Assembly: GCA_002973575.1 (NCBI GenBank)
Contig: PVEQ01000001.1
Location: forward strand, 372,001-436,000
Direction of reading: 5' to 3'
DNA from: Sediminibacterium magnilacihabitans
Lineage (GTDB): Bacteria > Bacteroidota > Bacteroidia > Chitinophagales > Chitinophagaceae
DNA length: 64,000 bases
Part shown: piece after piece, positions 51,357 through 59,488 of the stretch
Layout: every line of letters starts with the position of its first letter
Numbering within the stretch: position 1 is the stretch's first letter
Program-made: the position numbers and the translations under genes
The notes under the pieces: generated by a model
Seen by the model: only the letters and a program-made list of their open reading frames with translations
Databases searched by the model: none
What the model was told of the DNA's origin: nothing

Positions 51357-52565
51357 TCAGGGTAATACATAAATGGTTTTGTTTTCTATTTTAAAATGAA
51401 CGTATCCGTTTAATTCAAGCAGTTTTAAAACCTTCGTTAAGGGTTCACTCCTCCGTATGTTAGCGTTGAATAGTTGTTTTATCTCTCCCTTAAATACAAT
51501 CTTTGCGTCATACCACCGCTCTATCTGCATCATAATGGTTTCTATGGGTGCATCATGAAACACAAAAAGCCCCTCTTTCCATCCGGTAATTTCATCTGCA
51601 TTAGTTACTATTTTTTTTACAATATCCCTGTCTTTAATTACAGCCTGTGTGCCGGGCTCAAGTTTTGTTTCTGCATTCATATTCTTCACCAATACACTAC
51701 CCTCCAGTAAGGTAACCTGTGCATCCTTATCATTTTGATAAGCCATTATATTAAAATGAGTGCCGGTAACTGTTACAACGGTACTGTCTTCCAGCAGGGC
51801 CTTGAATGGCTGCTTTTCATTTTTTGCCACTTCAAAATAAGCTTCCCCTTTTACCTCCACATTTCTTTCACTGCCGGTAAATGCCACCGGATATTTTATT
51901 GTTGTTGCAGCGTTGAGCCACACTTTAGTGCCATCGGGCAATGTTAATTGAAACTGGCCCCCGGCCGGAGTGGAGAGTGTATGAAAAGTACCGGCATTTG
52001 CTGCAGCACCATTGCCATCATACACCAACTCTCCATCTGCGGCCTTGCTCAAATGAGCGCCTGAAACATCTTCTATTACTCCGGGTTTTGCATAGGTTAA
52101 ATCAATTATTTTTCCGTCTTCAAGCGTAAGCGTGGCACGGTTGCCACCGGGTTTAAGCAAAGTGGTGTCAGAGTTAACTATATCATTTATATCATTAACA
52201 TTGCCGGATTTAGAGGTGCTATATTTATAAATAAAAAAGCCCACGATAAGTATAATTACAGAAGCAGCCGCCAGCCAGATTCGCCTGTTATATATTTTTT
52301 TGGATACTGAATTAAATGCTCCTTTCTGCTGCATAGATTCATAAGACTTTTTAGCCTGTATATGGTCCATCCATTCAAGGTTGGCAGCAAGGTTATTTTC
52401 ATCTGTCAGGTCTTCAAAAAGCTGCATGTTGTGATCGCTTTCAGTTACCCAGTTATCCAGCTCATCATGCTCCTTTTCAGTAAGTCTATGCCTGATGAAA
52501 CCTGCTATTAAGTATGCTACACGATAGGCCTTTTCGTCCATATCGCTGTAAGGATTTTCTTTCAT
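51357..52565 (-). CDS. FecR-family anti-sigma factor
   Basis: A 402-residue inner-membrane regulator. The N-terminal cytoplasmic sigma-binding domain (RVAYLIAGFIRHRLTEKEHDELDNWV) is followed by one membrane helix (WLAAASVIILIVGFFIYKY, about 93-112), a periplasmic FecR beta domain (FHTLSTPAGGQFQLTLPDGTKVWLNAATTIKYP) and a C-terminal STN-like DUF4974 part ending HFKIENKTIYVLP. It relays the SusC STN signal to the adjacent ECF sigma factor. Confidence 0.93.
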   Translation of the reverse strand: MKENPYSDMDEKAYRVAYLIAGFIRHRLTEKEHDELDNWVTESDHNMQLFEDLTDENNLAANLEWMDHIQAKKSYESMQQKGAFNSVSKKIYNRRIWLAAASVIILIVGFFIYKYSTSKSGNVNDINDIVNSDTTLLKPGGNRATLTLEDGKIIDLTYAKPGVIEDVSGAHLSKAADGELVYDGNGAAANAGTFHTLSTPAGGQFQLTLPDGTKVWLNAATTIKYPVAFTGSERNVEVKGEAYFEVAKNEKQPFKALLEDSTVVTVTGTHFNIMAYQNDKDAQVTLLEGSVLVKNMNAETKLEPGTQAVIKDRDIVKKIVTNADEITGWKEGLFVFHDAPIETIMMQIERWYDAKIVFKGEIKQLFNANIRRSEPLTKVLKLLELNGYVHFKIENKTIYVLP

Positions 52566-52620
52566 GCTATTAAGTTAAGCCAAGCTGCTGATAAAGGAAA
52601 GGGAGAATAGTGAAAAAGGA

Positions 52621-53214
52621 CTATAAAAAGACTATGAAAAATTTAATACAAATGTAAAACACCCATAGCAACGGCTTTGTAAAAATTTTTCTAAGTGTTT
52701 TTAATCCCTGCATTTTTTGGCTTTTAATAGTGCTGGCATGCAGGTTGAGTTCTCTGGCAATCTGGCCGGTTGTTTTGCCCTCGAAGTAATGCATAATAAC
52801 CACCCTGCGACAGGCTGGGGACAGGTCTTTAAGGGCAGTATGAATAATGCGGTACACTTCGCTGCGTACCATATTATCAAACGGGGAATCCGTATTTACA
52901 GGTGGGAGTAAATTCTTATAGGATTGGGCTCTTTTCTGTTCTTTTGAAATGGCTTCAATACTATCGCGGTGCACAATTTTATAGAGGTATGCTTTTATCC
53001 CTGCATAGCTATCAAGTTTGTAATGCATCCGCCATGTTTTTACAAAAGCTTCGGATGCCACATCTTCTGCAATGGGGCGATTTTGCACTATTTGAAAAGA
53101 ATAATAAACGAGAGCAGGATAAAATTCATGATAAAAGAATGACAGAGCCTTTTCATCTCCACTTTGAAATAATAAAGCATAGTTATTATTACTATCGTTT
53201 TGCTCCTGCCGCAT
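52621..53214 (-). CDS. ECF sigma factor, FecI-like
   Basis: A 197-residue sigma factor. Region 2 is at ALSFFYHEFYPALVYYSFQIVQNRPIAEDVASEAFVKTW and region 4 at LKDLSPACRRVVIMHYFEGKTTGQIARELNLHASTIKSQKMQGLKTL. The last 20 residues are strongly hydrophobic (LLWVFYICIKFFIVFL), which could hold it at the membrane. It lies 55 bases before fecR and is the regulator of the SusCD-TlpA operon. Confidence 0.9.
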   Translation of the reverse strand: MRQEQNDSNNNYALLFQSGDEKALSFFYHEFYPALVYYSFQIVQNRPIAEDVASEAFVKTWRMHYKLDSYAGIKAYLYKIVHRDSIEAISKEQKRAQSYKNLLPPVNTDSPFDNMVRSEVYRIIHTALKDLSPACRRVVIMHYFEGKTTGQIARELNLHASTIKSQKMQGLKTLRKIFTKPLLWVFYICIKFFIVFL

Positions 53215-53280
53215 AGAAGAAATATTTATTCAGATGCGGAGTCTTAAAGTGGAGCTATTCAATTTATAGCAGAAAAATGA

Positions 53281-53430
53281 CGTGGAACTCCACTTACCGG
53301 CTTGGAGGCCCTCGGAGAGCCCATGGACACAATAAGGGAGCCCACGCCTTAACGTGAGCTCTTGCCTATTGTCTCGTGTCCATTGAAAATTTCCGAGGTT
53401 TCCAAGACGAGACTCAAAGCGAAAGCTTCA
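53281..53430. other. highly structured intergenic segment, candidate ncRNA or mobile-element end
   Basis: Three hairpins stand side by side. The first is GTGG-AACT-CCAC (53282-53293). The second is a 106-base imperfect hairpin (53301-53406), with stems CTTGGA/TCCAAG, CCTCGGA/TCCGAGG, ATGGACAC/GTGTCCAT, AATA/TATT and GAGCCCACG/CGTGAGCTC (one mismatch) closed by a 6-base loop. The third is AAGC-GAAA-GCTT with a GNRA-type loop (53417-53428). An alternative pairing GTCTCGT (53371-53377) with ACGAGAC (53407-53413) competes with the long stem. The segment is clearly G+C-richer than its flanks. It lies between divergently transcribed genes, so it is not an ordinary terminator. The strand and identity are unknown. 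Confidence 0.55.
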
Positions 53431-53549
53431 AATAATTTTAATCAATATGAAGATTCGCAAATTAATTTACCCTCTTGATAAATCAATCACAATGCAATAT
53501 AAAGAAAAAAATATTAAAGGGTAATATATTACCACACTTATTATTCTAA

Positions 53550-53828
53550 ATGCACCCATTTTTCAGGTTCATATTAACCTTAATGCCTGATAAAATTTAT
53601 TCTGATGTTAGAGCCAATATTGGGCTTCGCTTTAAAAAATTCCGTAAGCTAAAAAAACTTAGCTATAGAAAGGTTGAGGCTATTACAGGAATTGACCATA
53701 GTTGGATAAGCAAATTTGAAAAAGGAAAAGTAAACTTTGAAATTGACACGTTACTGAAACTTGCTTCAGGTCTTAAAATACAAATTCACGACCTCACGGA
53801 TTTTACACATGACTTTGTTGATGAGTAA
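53550..53828 (+). CDS. XRE-family helix-turn-helix regulator
   Basis: A 92-residue DNA-binding protein. The XRE helices are RFKKFRKLKKLSYRKVEAITGIDHSWISKFEKGKVNFEIDTLLKLASGLKI. A start at M12 (53583) is equally possible. It is the first plus-strand gene after the structured segment. Small XRE regulators commonly control neighbouring toxin-antitoxin or element genes; here it precedes the GNAT-like gene by 92 bases. An exact TAnnTTTG box (TATATTTG, 53883-53890) in that gap suggests the downstream gene has its own promoter. Confidence 0.82.
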   Translation: MHPFFRFILTLMPDKIYSDVRANIGLRFKKFRKLKKLSYRKVEAITGIDHSWISKFEKGKVNFEIDTLLKLASGLKIQIHDLTDFTHDFVDE

Positions 53829-53920
53829 AATGAAATCCCTCTTTTTGTAGCAGGTCTCATCAATACCGCAGTATTTATTAGTTATATTTGATTGAGATGT
53901 AATCAATTTACTGTCAGATT

Positions 53921-54661
53921 TTGCAACTAAAAAAACATTCATTTACTAAAGCTGATACCGTTAAGGTAATTGATATTGGCTACACCATAAAGTCGTCGTC
54001 TTCTCTTTTATTTGAAAAATTTATGAAGACAGAATTCCAGAATTTTAACCTTGTAAAATTACTTGAGGAGGTGGAAACGACTTTTACACCTACCACAAGC
54101 TTAGCTATTACACGGACCATATATTATCAGGATAAGCCTCCTAAACTGAGGATACTTTATATCAACGATTATACTAAGGATGAAGAAGCACTGATATTTG
54201 ACAGAGAATTTGTGAAATCTGTAAAAGGAGTTGAAGTTAATCACTCATATTGCGTGATACCCGAAACACATCAAAAAAAGGGGCTGGTTAAAAAAGTATT
54301 TCAGGTTAGCCTGCAGGAGTATGTGAATATGGGAGCTAAAAAAATTAATGTGCATGCGGGGTTGAGTGGTGGCGGGCATGTCTGGGCCCGTCATGGCTTT
54401 GTGGCGGTGGATCCCGCTGAAGTAAAGGTAATTCTAGATGAGGCTAAAAGGCGGCTAAAAACGGCTGAATTTGCCCCTGTGAAGCATATTTTTGACAAAT
54501 ATTATACGGATTACCCTGGCGGCAAGGCATTCCCAATGATACTGTGGGCCAAAATTGATTTTATGAAGGAGATTTTGAGGGGTTCAGACTGGCATGGTGA
54601 GGTTGACTTGAAAAATAAAGAACAATTCACTAACTTTATGGAATATGTATTTAGAAAGTAA
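53921..54661 (+). CDS. unrecognised protein with GNAT-like acetyltransferase core
   Basis: A 246-residue soluble protein with no confident family. The middle (about 105-165) reads like a GNAT core: a strand SYCVIPE, then THQKKGLVKKVFQVSLQEYVNMG, where Q-K-K-G-L-V stands for the Q/R-x-x-G-x-G/A acetyl-CoA loop with Val at the last position. It continues KINVHAGLSGGGHVWARHGFVAVD, as in the W-x-x-x-GF end of GNAT domains. The TTG at 53921 fits the -7 box at 53883-53890 (leader about 24 bases); the first ATG is at 54023. Its end overlaps the next gene by 17 bases. It could be an acetylating toxin or a modifier; this is a hypothesis. Confidence 0.5.
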   Translation: MQLKKHSFTKADTVKVIDIGYTIKSSSSLLFEKFMKTEFQNFNLVKLLEEVETTFTPTTSLAITRTIYYQDKPPKLRILYINDYTKDEEALIFDREFVKSVKGVEVNHSYCVIPETHQKKGLVKKVFQVSLQEYVNMGAKKINVHAGLSGGGHVWARHGFVAVDPAEVKVILDEAKRRLKTAEFAPVKHIFDKYYTDYPGGKAFPMILWAKIDFMKEILRGSDWHGEVDLKNKEQFTNFMEYVFRK

Positions 54662-55016
54662 ATATGCCGGTGATGCTGCTTCAGTAGGCGAAGAATTACT
54701 GATGGGTGTTTCTGAATTAGAGGAAAGAGCCAAAGTAGTAGATAAGGCTGTAAAAGAAGGGTATTTTACGCTTGATCAGGCCTTGTCTTTATACAAAGTA
54801 AGTGAGATTGAATATTTGACCTATTCCCTGCTAAAAAATAAAAAGAAACTTGAAGCCACTTCAAAACAATTACAGGTGATTGGTGCAGTTTCTATGATTG
54901 TAAGTCTATTTAATGAAGCCAGCATTAAGTTTGACCCTAAAGTTAAAAAAATGATGCACCAGTTGGAAACTATTGCCAAAGATCCATCTTTTAAAAAAAT
55001 CAAAATCAACGGCTAG
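54645..55016 (+). CDS. small helical protein coupled to the GNAT-like gene
   Basis: A 123-residue, almost entirely helical, Lys/Glu-rich protein. A stretch KEGYFTLDQALSLYKVSEIEYLTYSLLKN could form a helix-turn-helix-like unit, and a hydrophobic helix IGAVSMIVSLFNEA follows. No family was recognised. The overlapping start argues for a stoichiometric partner of the upstream protein, such as an antitoxin or regulator. Confidence 0.5.
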   Translation: MYLESKYAGDAASVGEELLMGVSELEERAKVVDKAVKEGYFTLDQALSLYKVSEIEYLTYSLLKNKKKLEATSKQLQVIGAVSMIVSLFNEASIKFDPKVKKMMHQLETIAKDPSFKKIKING

Positions 55017-55187
55017 TACCAATTTATAGCCTTTCCTTCATTTTGATTTATTTCACAAATAGTATGTTTAAGACCTTTAACAAGGCATAGCCTGTAAAGG
55101 TAATATTGTATGTAAATGCATTCACATTGTATAATGATAATCAGTTAATTACATACTTTTTTGCATGAATTTTAAATTAAAATTTAT

Positions 55188-55229
55188 TTATTTACTAATA
55201 ATTTATTTGTACTTTTGTTTAGTAAATAA
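55188..55229 (+). promoter_or_regulatory. promoter and inverted-repeat operator of the DUF6088-AbiEii module
   Basis: TTATTTACTAA (55188-55198) and TTAGTAAATAA (55219-55229) form a perfect 11-bp inverted repeat with a 20-base spacer. Within it TACTTTTG (55210-55217) matches the TAnnTTTG -7 box exactly, placing the transcript start inside the right arm, some 12 bases before the ATG. AbiEi-type antitoxins are known to repress their own promoter by binding inverted repeats, so this is a strong operator candidate. Confidence 0.65.
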
Positions 55230-55235
55230 TTAATC

Positions 55236-55820
55236 ATGCGTCAGCTACATCAATTAAAAAGGCAATTAAAACCGGGTGAGGTTTACCGCCGTACCGAATT
55301 AGGTAATTGGTCTAAATCGGTTGACAGGCACCTGGGGCAACTGGTTCAGGAAGGGACGTTACAAAAACTGTCCCAGGGATTGTATTATTTTCCTAAAGAG
55401 AGTGCCTTTGGTAAAACACCACCGGATGAAAACCGGCTGGTGGAAAGTTTTTTAAAAGACAGTCGGTTTTTGCTTACTTCACCCAATGCATATAACAGCC
55501 TTGGTGTGGGTACTACTCAATTGTACAATATAAGAAACGTGTACAATCATAAACGTCATGGTGAATTTAAACTCGGCAATAAAACATTTCATTTTCAAAT
55601 AAAGCCACACTTTCCTAAAAAAGTAACACCTGAGTTTTTGCTGGTTGACCTGGTAAACAACCTTCACACACTGGCAGAAGATAGTAATGCAGTAATGAAA
55701 AAGGTAACAGAAAAAGTTGCTGCAATGGATAAGAAAAAATTAAAGCATTCAGTGACAGAATATGGAAATGTAAAAACAAAAAAACTGCTTTTATCATTAC
55801 TTCAACTACATGCAGTATAA
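55236..55820 (+). CDS. DUF6088 / AbiEi-type antitoxin
   Basis: A 194-residue protein with an N-terminal winged helix (LKPGEVYRRTELGNWSKSVDRHLGQLVQEGTLQKLSQGLYYF) followed by the antitoxin-like domain (FLLTSPNAYNSLGVGTTQLYNIRNVYNHKRHGEFKLGN). It is the expected repressor and antitoxin of a type IV-like AbiE module. Its last 11 bases overlap the first ATG of the toxin gene. Confidence 0.88.
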   Translation: MRQLHQLKRQLKPGEVYRRTELGNWSKSVDRHLGQLVQEGTLQKLSQGLYYFPKESAFGKTPPDENRLVESFLKDSRFLLTSPNAYNSLGVGTTQLYNIRNVYNHKRHGEFKLGNKTFHFQIKPHFPKKVTPEFLLVDLVNNLHTLAEDSNAVMKKVTEKVAAMDKKKLKHSVTEYGNVKTKKLLLSLLQLHAV

Positions 55821-56775
55821 GATGACTACAGATTATTTGCATAATCAGAAAGATTTTCCTGACCTGTTGAATATACTGGCAGATAAAACTAATATTCTGC
55901 CCGGGCTAATTGAGAAAGACTATTGGATAATGCATGTACTGTATGGACTGAAAAAGCAGGGCTTAGATTTTGAACTGAAAGGAGGAACATCTCTTTCGAA
56001 AGGCTACAAGATCATTGACCGTTTTTCGGAAGATATAGATATACATATAAAACCGCCTGCAGCATTAGGTGTTGAAGAAAATCCTGCAAAAACTAAGGCA
56101 GGCCATATTGAGTCCAGAAAGAAATACTATGACTGGCTTGCAGAGAATATAAAAGTTGATGGTATTGTTTCAGTGAAAAGAGACACTGCATTTGACGATG
56201 AAGCGTATTACCGGAGTGGCGGTATCCGGCTGTTGTATGAAAGCAAAACAGAAAGTGTAGAAGGTGTGAAAGAAGGAATACTACTGGAAGCAGGATTTGA
56301 TACAGTAACGCCCAATACAAATCTTACGATAAGTTCCTGGGCCTTTGACGAAGCTGCAGGTGCCTCTGTTGAAATTACAGATAACCGTGCAGTGGATATT
56401 ACCTGCTATCACCCCGGTTACACTTTTGTAGAAAAACTGCAAACGATAGCTACCAAGTTTCGCCAGGAACAGGAAGATAAACAGGAAAGGCCTAACTATA
56501 TGCGGCAATACTACGATGTGGCCCGTTTGTTGAGCAATGAAGAGGTGCAACAATTTATTGGAACTGAAGAATACCAAGCGCATAAGAAGAAAAGATTTCC
56601 TTCAAAAGATTTTGTGGTACCCGTTACACAAAACGAAGCATTTCTTTTAACAGACGCTTCTTTAAGAGACACTTTTAAAAAGCGATACGAAAAGACTAAA
56701 AAACTGTACTATAAAGGGCAACTACCTTTCAATGAAATAATGGATATTATCAAAATGAATATTGGTAAGCTTTAG
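55810..56775 (+). CDS. AbiEii/AbiGii-type nucleotidyltransferase toxin
   Basis: A 321-residue nucleotidyltransferase with the family pattern F-E-L-K-G58-G-T-S-L-S-K-G-Y followed by R-F-S-E-D75-I-D77, the metal-binding acid pair, and later Asp in AVDITCYHPGYTFVEKLQTIA. AbiEii-type toxins add nucleotides to RNA (shown for tRNA in related proteins) and cause abortive infection. ATG 55822 is an alternative start. All catalytic positions look intact. Confidence 0.9.
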   Translation: MQYKMTTDYLHNQKDFPDLLNILADKTNILPGLIEKDYWIMHVLYGLKKQGLDFELKGGTSLSKGYKIIDRFSEDIDIHIKPPAALGVEENPAKTKAGHIESRKKYYDWLAENIKVDGIVSVKRDTAFDDEAYYRSGGIRLLYESKTESVEGVKEGILLEAGFDTVTPNTNLTISSWAFDEAAGASVEITDNRAVDITCYHPGYTFVEKLQTIATKFRQEQEDKQERPNYMRQYYDVARLLSNEEVQQFIGTEEYQAHKKKRFPSKDFVVPVTQNEAFLLTDASLRDTFKKRYEKTKKLYYKGQLPFNEIMDIIKMNIGKL

Positions 56776-57002
56776 CATTAATTTGAGATTTTGCATTAAG
56801 CCATAATACGCTTCTTAATTAGCTATGCCAGGATAATATTTTTGCTATTATCAACAAAAATTGGGTCAACTGCTCAAAATAATCCTCCATGCAAAACTTT
56901 TAGTGATTCAATCAAATCTTCACTCTTTTAAAAGGTATAGACTTTGGGGTATAAAACTGTTGTGTTGACGCACAGCCGTTTATTCATCCTCAATTAAGCT
57001 GT

Positions 57003-58229
57003 ATGATACCTGACAAAGCAACGGAAACAAAATTCACTGCCGACAATTTACGACTTTTGTATCCTGCACCTGCTAATGAAGAATCCCTATACAGTGTTTT
57101 AACAAAATGGTCCGTAGTGACATCTGAATATGGCAAAGCTATAAGCTCCAAAAAAGATGCAAAAGAAGGGCACCAGGAAATGATTGAGTTGTCTGCTATA
57201 CTAAAGCAAAAGTCAAAAGAATTTTTTATACAATCTATAGTTGGAAAAATTGCAGTTCAGGATAAACGAGAGTTGACATCTATTACACAATCAATAATAA
57301 CAAGGCTTCTTGATCAGGTTTTTGTTGTTGAGCAAAAACAAACGGAAGAAACCTGTCTCGAATCCATCAAATTGGTTTCAGAGCATGTGAAGGAAGTATT
57401 TGAATTTATACGGGAGTATTTTTCCAGTTATTTTGATTATACACAGAGGGTGCCAGGATATTTGCTTGTACAATTTAAAGAATCATTAAAAACAAGTGCG
57501 GAAAGCCTTAAACAACTGGTTGTAAATAATGGTATAGAAATGGAAGAAATAGGCGTAGTGGTTGCGGAAATAATTGAACACACCATTGGTGAAAAAAGCG
57601 CAATAAATACCTATCGGCAAATTAATTACTACAAGGATTTATTTCATCAATTCTTATCAGGAGACGGCACCATTAATTCCTCATTTATCAGGCATGCTTT
57701 TTATAAACTTAATTACAACAGCGAGACCTTTATCATTAATGAATATGAAAGACTGAATAAAGCCTGTAGCCAGTTGTATTCCATTAAAGAAAAAATCGCC
57801 TTCCTTTCATACGAGCTAAAAAAGGTGAACCAATTTTTTTGCACTCCCAGGAATAGCTATCAGCCATTTCTGCCTTCAGTAAAAGAACAAGTAGGGAACT
57901 GGATTGTAGAGGAAATAAGATTTCTGGAAAAGGGAACACTTCCTGTTGAATATACTAATACCTTAAGTGAACCTGACAGCAAAATACATACTTCTCTTTC
58001 TGTTGCTAAACTGGCCGTAATAATCCGCTTATTAGTTGTTGACAAAATAATCATCAACAGAACTGTAGCTCCAATGCTCCGGATTGTTGGAAGAACATTT
58101 TCCACTTTACAGAAAGACGATATTTCAATCGGCAGCCTGGAAACCAAATACCATGCACCTGATAAAACCACAATCAATGCAGTAAGAGATATGCTTTTTA
58201 AATGGATAAATATTTTAGGGAAATTGTAA
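57003..58229 (+). CDS. RteC-like protein of a conjugative element (tentative)
   Basis: A 408-residue soluble, helical protein. The last 130 residues match the layout of RteC from CTnDOT-type elements: YERLNKACSQLYSIKEKIAFLSYELKKVNQFF, then LSVAKLAVIIRLLVVDKIIINRTVAPMLRIVGRTFSTLQKDDI and INAVRDMLFKWINIL. RteC activates excision genes in CTnDOT. The N-terminal 250 residues are longer than in RteC and unrecognised. It stands alone, with gaps of over 220 bases on both sides. The assignment is from pattern only. Confidence 0.5.
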   Translation: MIPDKATETKFTADNLRLLYPAPANEESLYSVLTKWSVVTSEYGKAISSKKDAKEGHQEMIELSAILKQKSKEFFIQSIVGKIAVQDKRELTSITQSIITRLLDQVFVVEQKQTEETCLESIKLVSEHVKEVFEFIREYFSSYFDYTQRVPGYLLVQFKESLKTSAESLKQLVVNNGIEMEEIGVVVAEIIEHTIGEKSAINTYRQINYYKDLFHQFLSGDGTINSSFIRHAFYKLNYNSETFIINEYERLNKACSQLYSIKEKIAFLSYELKKVNQFFCTPRNSYQPFLPSVKEQVGNWIVEEIRFLEKGTLPVEYTNTLSEPDSKIHTSLSVAKLAVIIRLLVVDKIIINRTVAPMLRIVGRTFSTLQKDDISIGSLETKYHAPDKTTINAVRDMLFKWINILGKL

Positions 58230-58571
58230 TGTAATCCTATGTCTTCATTTCTCATTGGCATTCCTTTTAGGTTTATACTTTTCTCAATTTGGTAATCATT
58301 TTGCATAGTGGAGTTTAAATTTATTGATGATACGGGTCTTTTGATGCTGTATAAAGTGCAATATTTCTCTAAGAGTATGATACGTTACTTAAGATGTGTA
58401 ATTGAAATTGGCAAATTAATTACATACCATCGTATTCATTATTAACTCATAGAAAGCGGTTGTACTACCTGACTTACTTTTACAGGCAGCCATTTGGAAA
58501 CATTTTTGCATCTTACTTAATAGCAGCTTCTGATAAGCGAATAAGATTTGTAAATACAAAAATTTAAAGGC
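58230..58571. other. 342-base intergenic region before the transfer genes
   Basis: AT-rich with no gene. A TTAATTACATAC at 58416-58427 repeats one at 55145-55156. TAAGATTTG just before the 58572 gene is one base off a TAnnTTTG box. No hairpin of note was seen. Confidence 0.4.
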
Positions 58572-59036
58572 ATGTTTAATTCAACTACCTGGGCGCAATA
58601 TTTTACAGCATTGTTCCTGCTGTTAGTTTGTTATTATACGGTCATTGGTTTGCGGTTTTATCACTGGGAAATTTTGAGCCTCATTGGAATTAAAAAGATT
58701 GAGGGTGACAGCATCTCCAGTTCATCTGTTGCCGATTTTAAAAAATCTTTTGAAACAGAAAATCATGACGACTATCTGCCCAAGCCATCATCGGAAATTG
58801 ACATTTCGCCGCTGATGCAGGCATTTACTGATGAGGTAAGAGCATACCTGCAGCAGGCGGATAATTGCATTACAAGCTATGAACTATTGCATTCCATCAA
58901 TCTTATTATTTTAAAATATCCGGTATTAAGAGATACAGAATACCGGGAGGAATTAGTACAATTAATTTTTGATGAAGTCAATACACAATATCCTAACCAT
59001 CTCCGGCAAAGCGAAATAAGACAATTGTTGAGCTGA
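58572..59036 (+). CDS. ICE-associated single-pass membrane protein
   Basis: A 154-residue protein with one N-terminal membrane helix (YFTALFLLLVCYYTVIGLRFYHW) and an acidic soluble part (EIDISPLMQAFTDEVRAYLQQA, then a helical repeat ending LRQSEIRQLLS). No named family was recognised, but its place just before DUF4134 fits the small accessory proteins of Bacteroidota transfer regions. Confidence 0.6.
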   Translation: MFNSTTWAQYFTALFLLLVCYYTVIGLRFYHWEILSLIGIKKIEGDSISSSSVADFKKSFETENHDDYLPKPSSEIDISPLMQAFTDEVRAYLQQADNCITSYELLHSINLIILKYPVLRDTEYREELVQLIFDEVNTQYPNHLRQSEIRQLLS

Positions 59037-59137
59037 CTTAAAAAACTAATGCTTCATTGCACAGTGCAGGAGATAAAAGTGCGTTTGATTGATGCAATGG
59101 AGCATTTTTTATTATTCATAAAAATAAACGGTGTGTT

Positions 59138-59470
59138 ATGAAAAGTGTGAGAGAAAAAAAACAAATCAAAAAGCGACTGCTTAGTATTGCAACAACAGGT
59201 TTATGGATGCTGATTGCTGTTTATGTTAAGGCACAGGATGGCAACGCAGGAATTAATGAAGCCAACACTAAAGTGAGAAGTTATTTTGCATCAGGTACCA
59301 ACCTGATGTATGCCGTTGGCGCCATAGTTGGTTTAATTGGCGCAGTTAAAGTATATCAAAAGTGGAATAGTGGTGACCACGATACCGGTAAGGTTGCTGC
59401 CGCATGGTTTGGCAGTTGTGTATTTCTTGTGATTGTAGCAACAGTCATCCGCTCTTTCTTCGGTGTATAA
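59138..59470 (+). CDS. DUF4134 / TraE-like conjugative transfer protein
   Basis: A 110-residue protein with a signal-like N-terminus and two membrane helices. The diagnostic sequence is DGNAGINEANTKVRSYFASG, then TNLMYAVGAIVGLIGAVKVYQKWNSGDHDTGKVAAAWFGSCVFLVIVATVIRSFFG. This is the VirB2-like small pore or pilus component (TraE) of CTnDOT-type elements. It firmly marks this part of the window as an integrative conjugative element. The usual TraF/TraG genes do not follow directly. Confidence 0.93.
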   Translation: MKSVREKKQIKKRLLSIATTGLWMLIAVYVKAQDGNAGINEANTKVRSYFASGTNLMYAVGAIVGLIGAVKVYQKWNSGDHDTGKVAAAWFGSCVFLVIVATVIRSFFGV

Positions 59471-59488
59471 AATTCAAAACTTACTGTT

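Noticed and set aside
53301..53406. Long hairpin as a simple bidirectional terminator
   Set aside because: The flanking genes are transcribed away from it, and no T-run follows either arm.
55168..55184. AATTTTAA-A-TTAAAATT palindrome upstream of the AbiE-type module
   Set aside because: Pure A/T palindromes of this size are common in such DNA; the 11-bp repeat around the promoter is the better operator candidate.
55145..58427. TTAATTACATAC at 55145-55156 and 58416-58427 as possible attachment-site repeats
   Set aside because: Only 12 bases, AT-rich, both inside the element and bracketing no complete unit with an integrase; likely chance.
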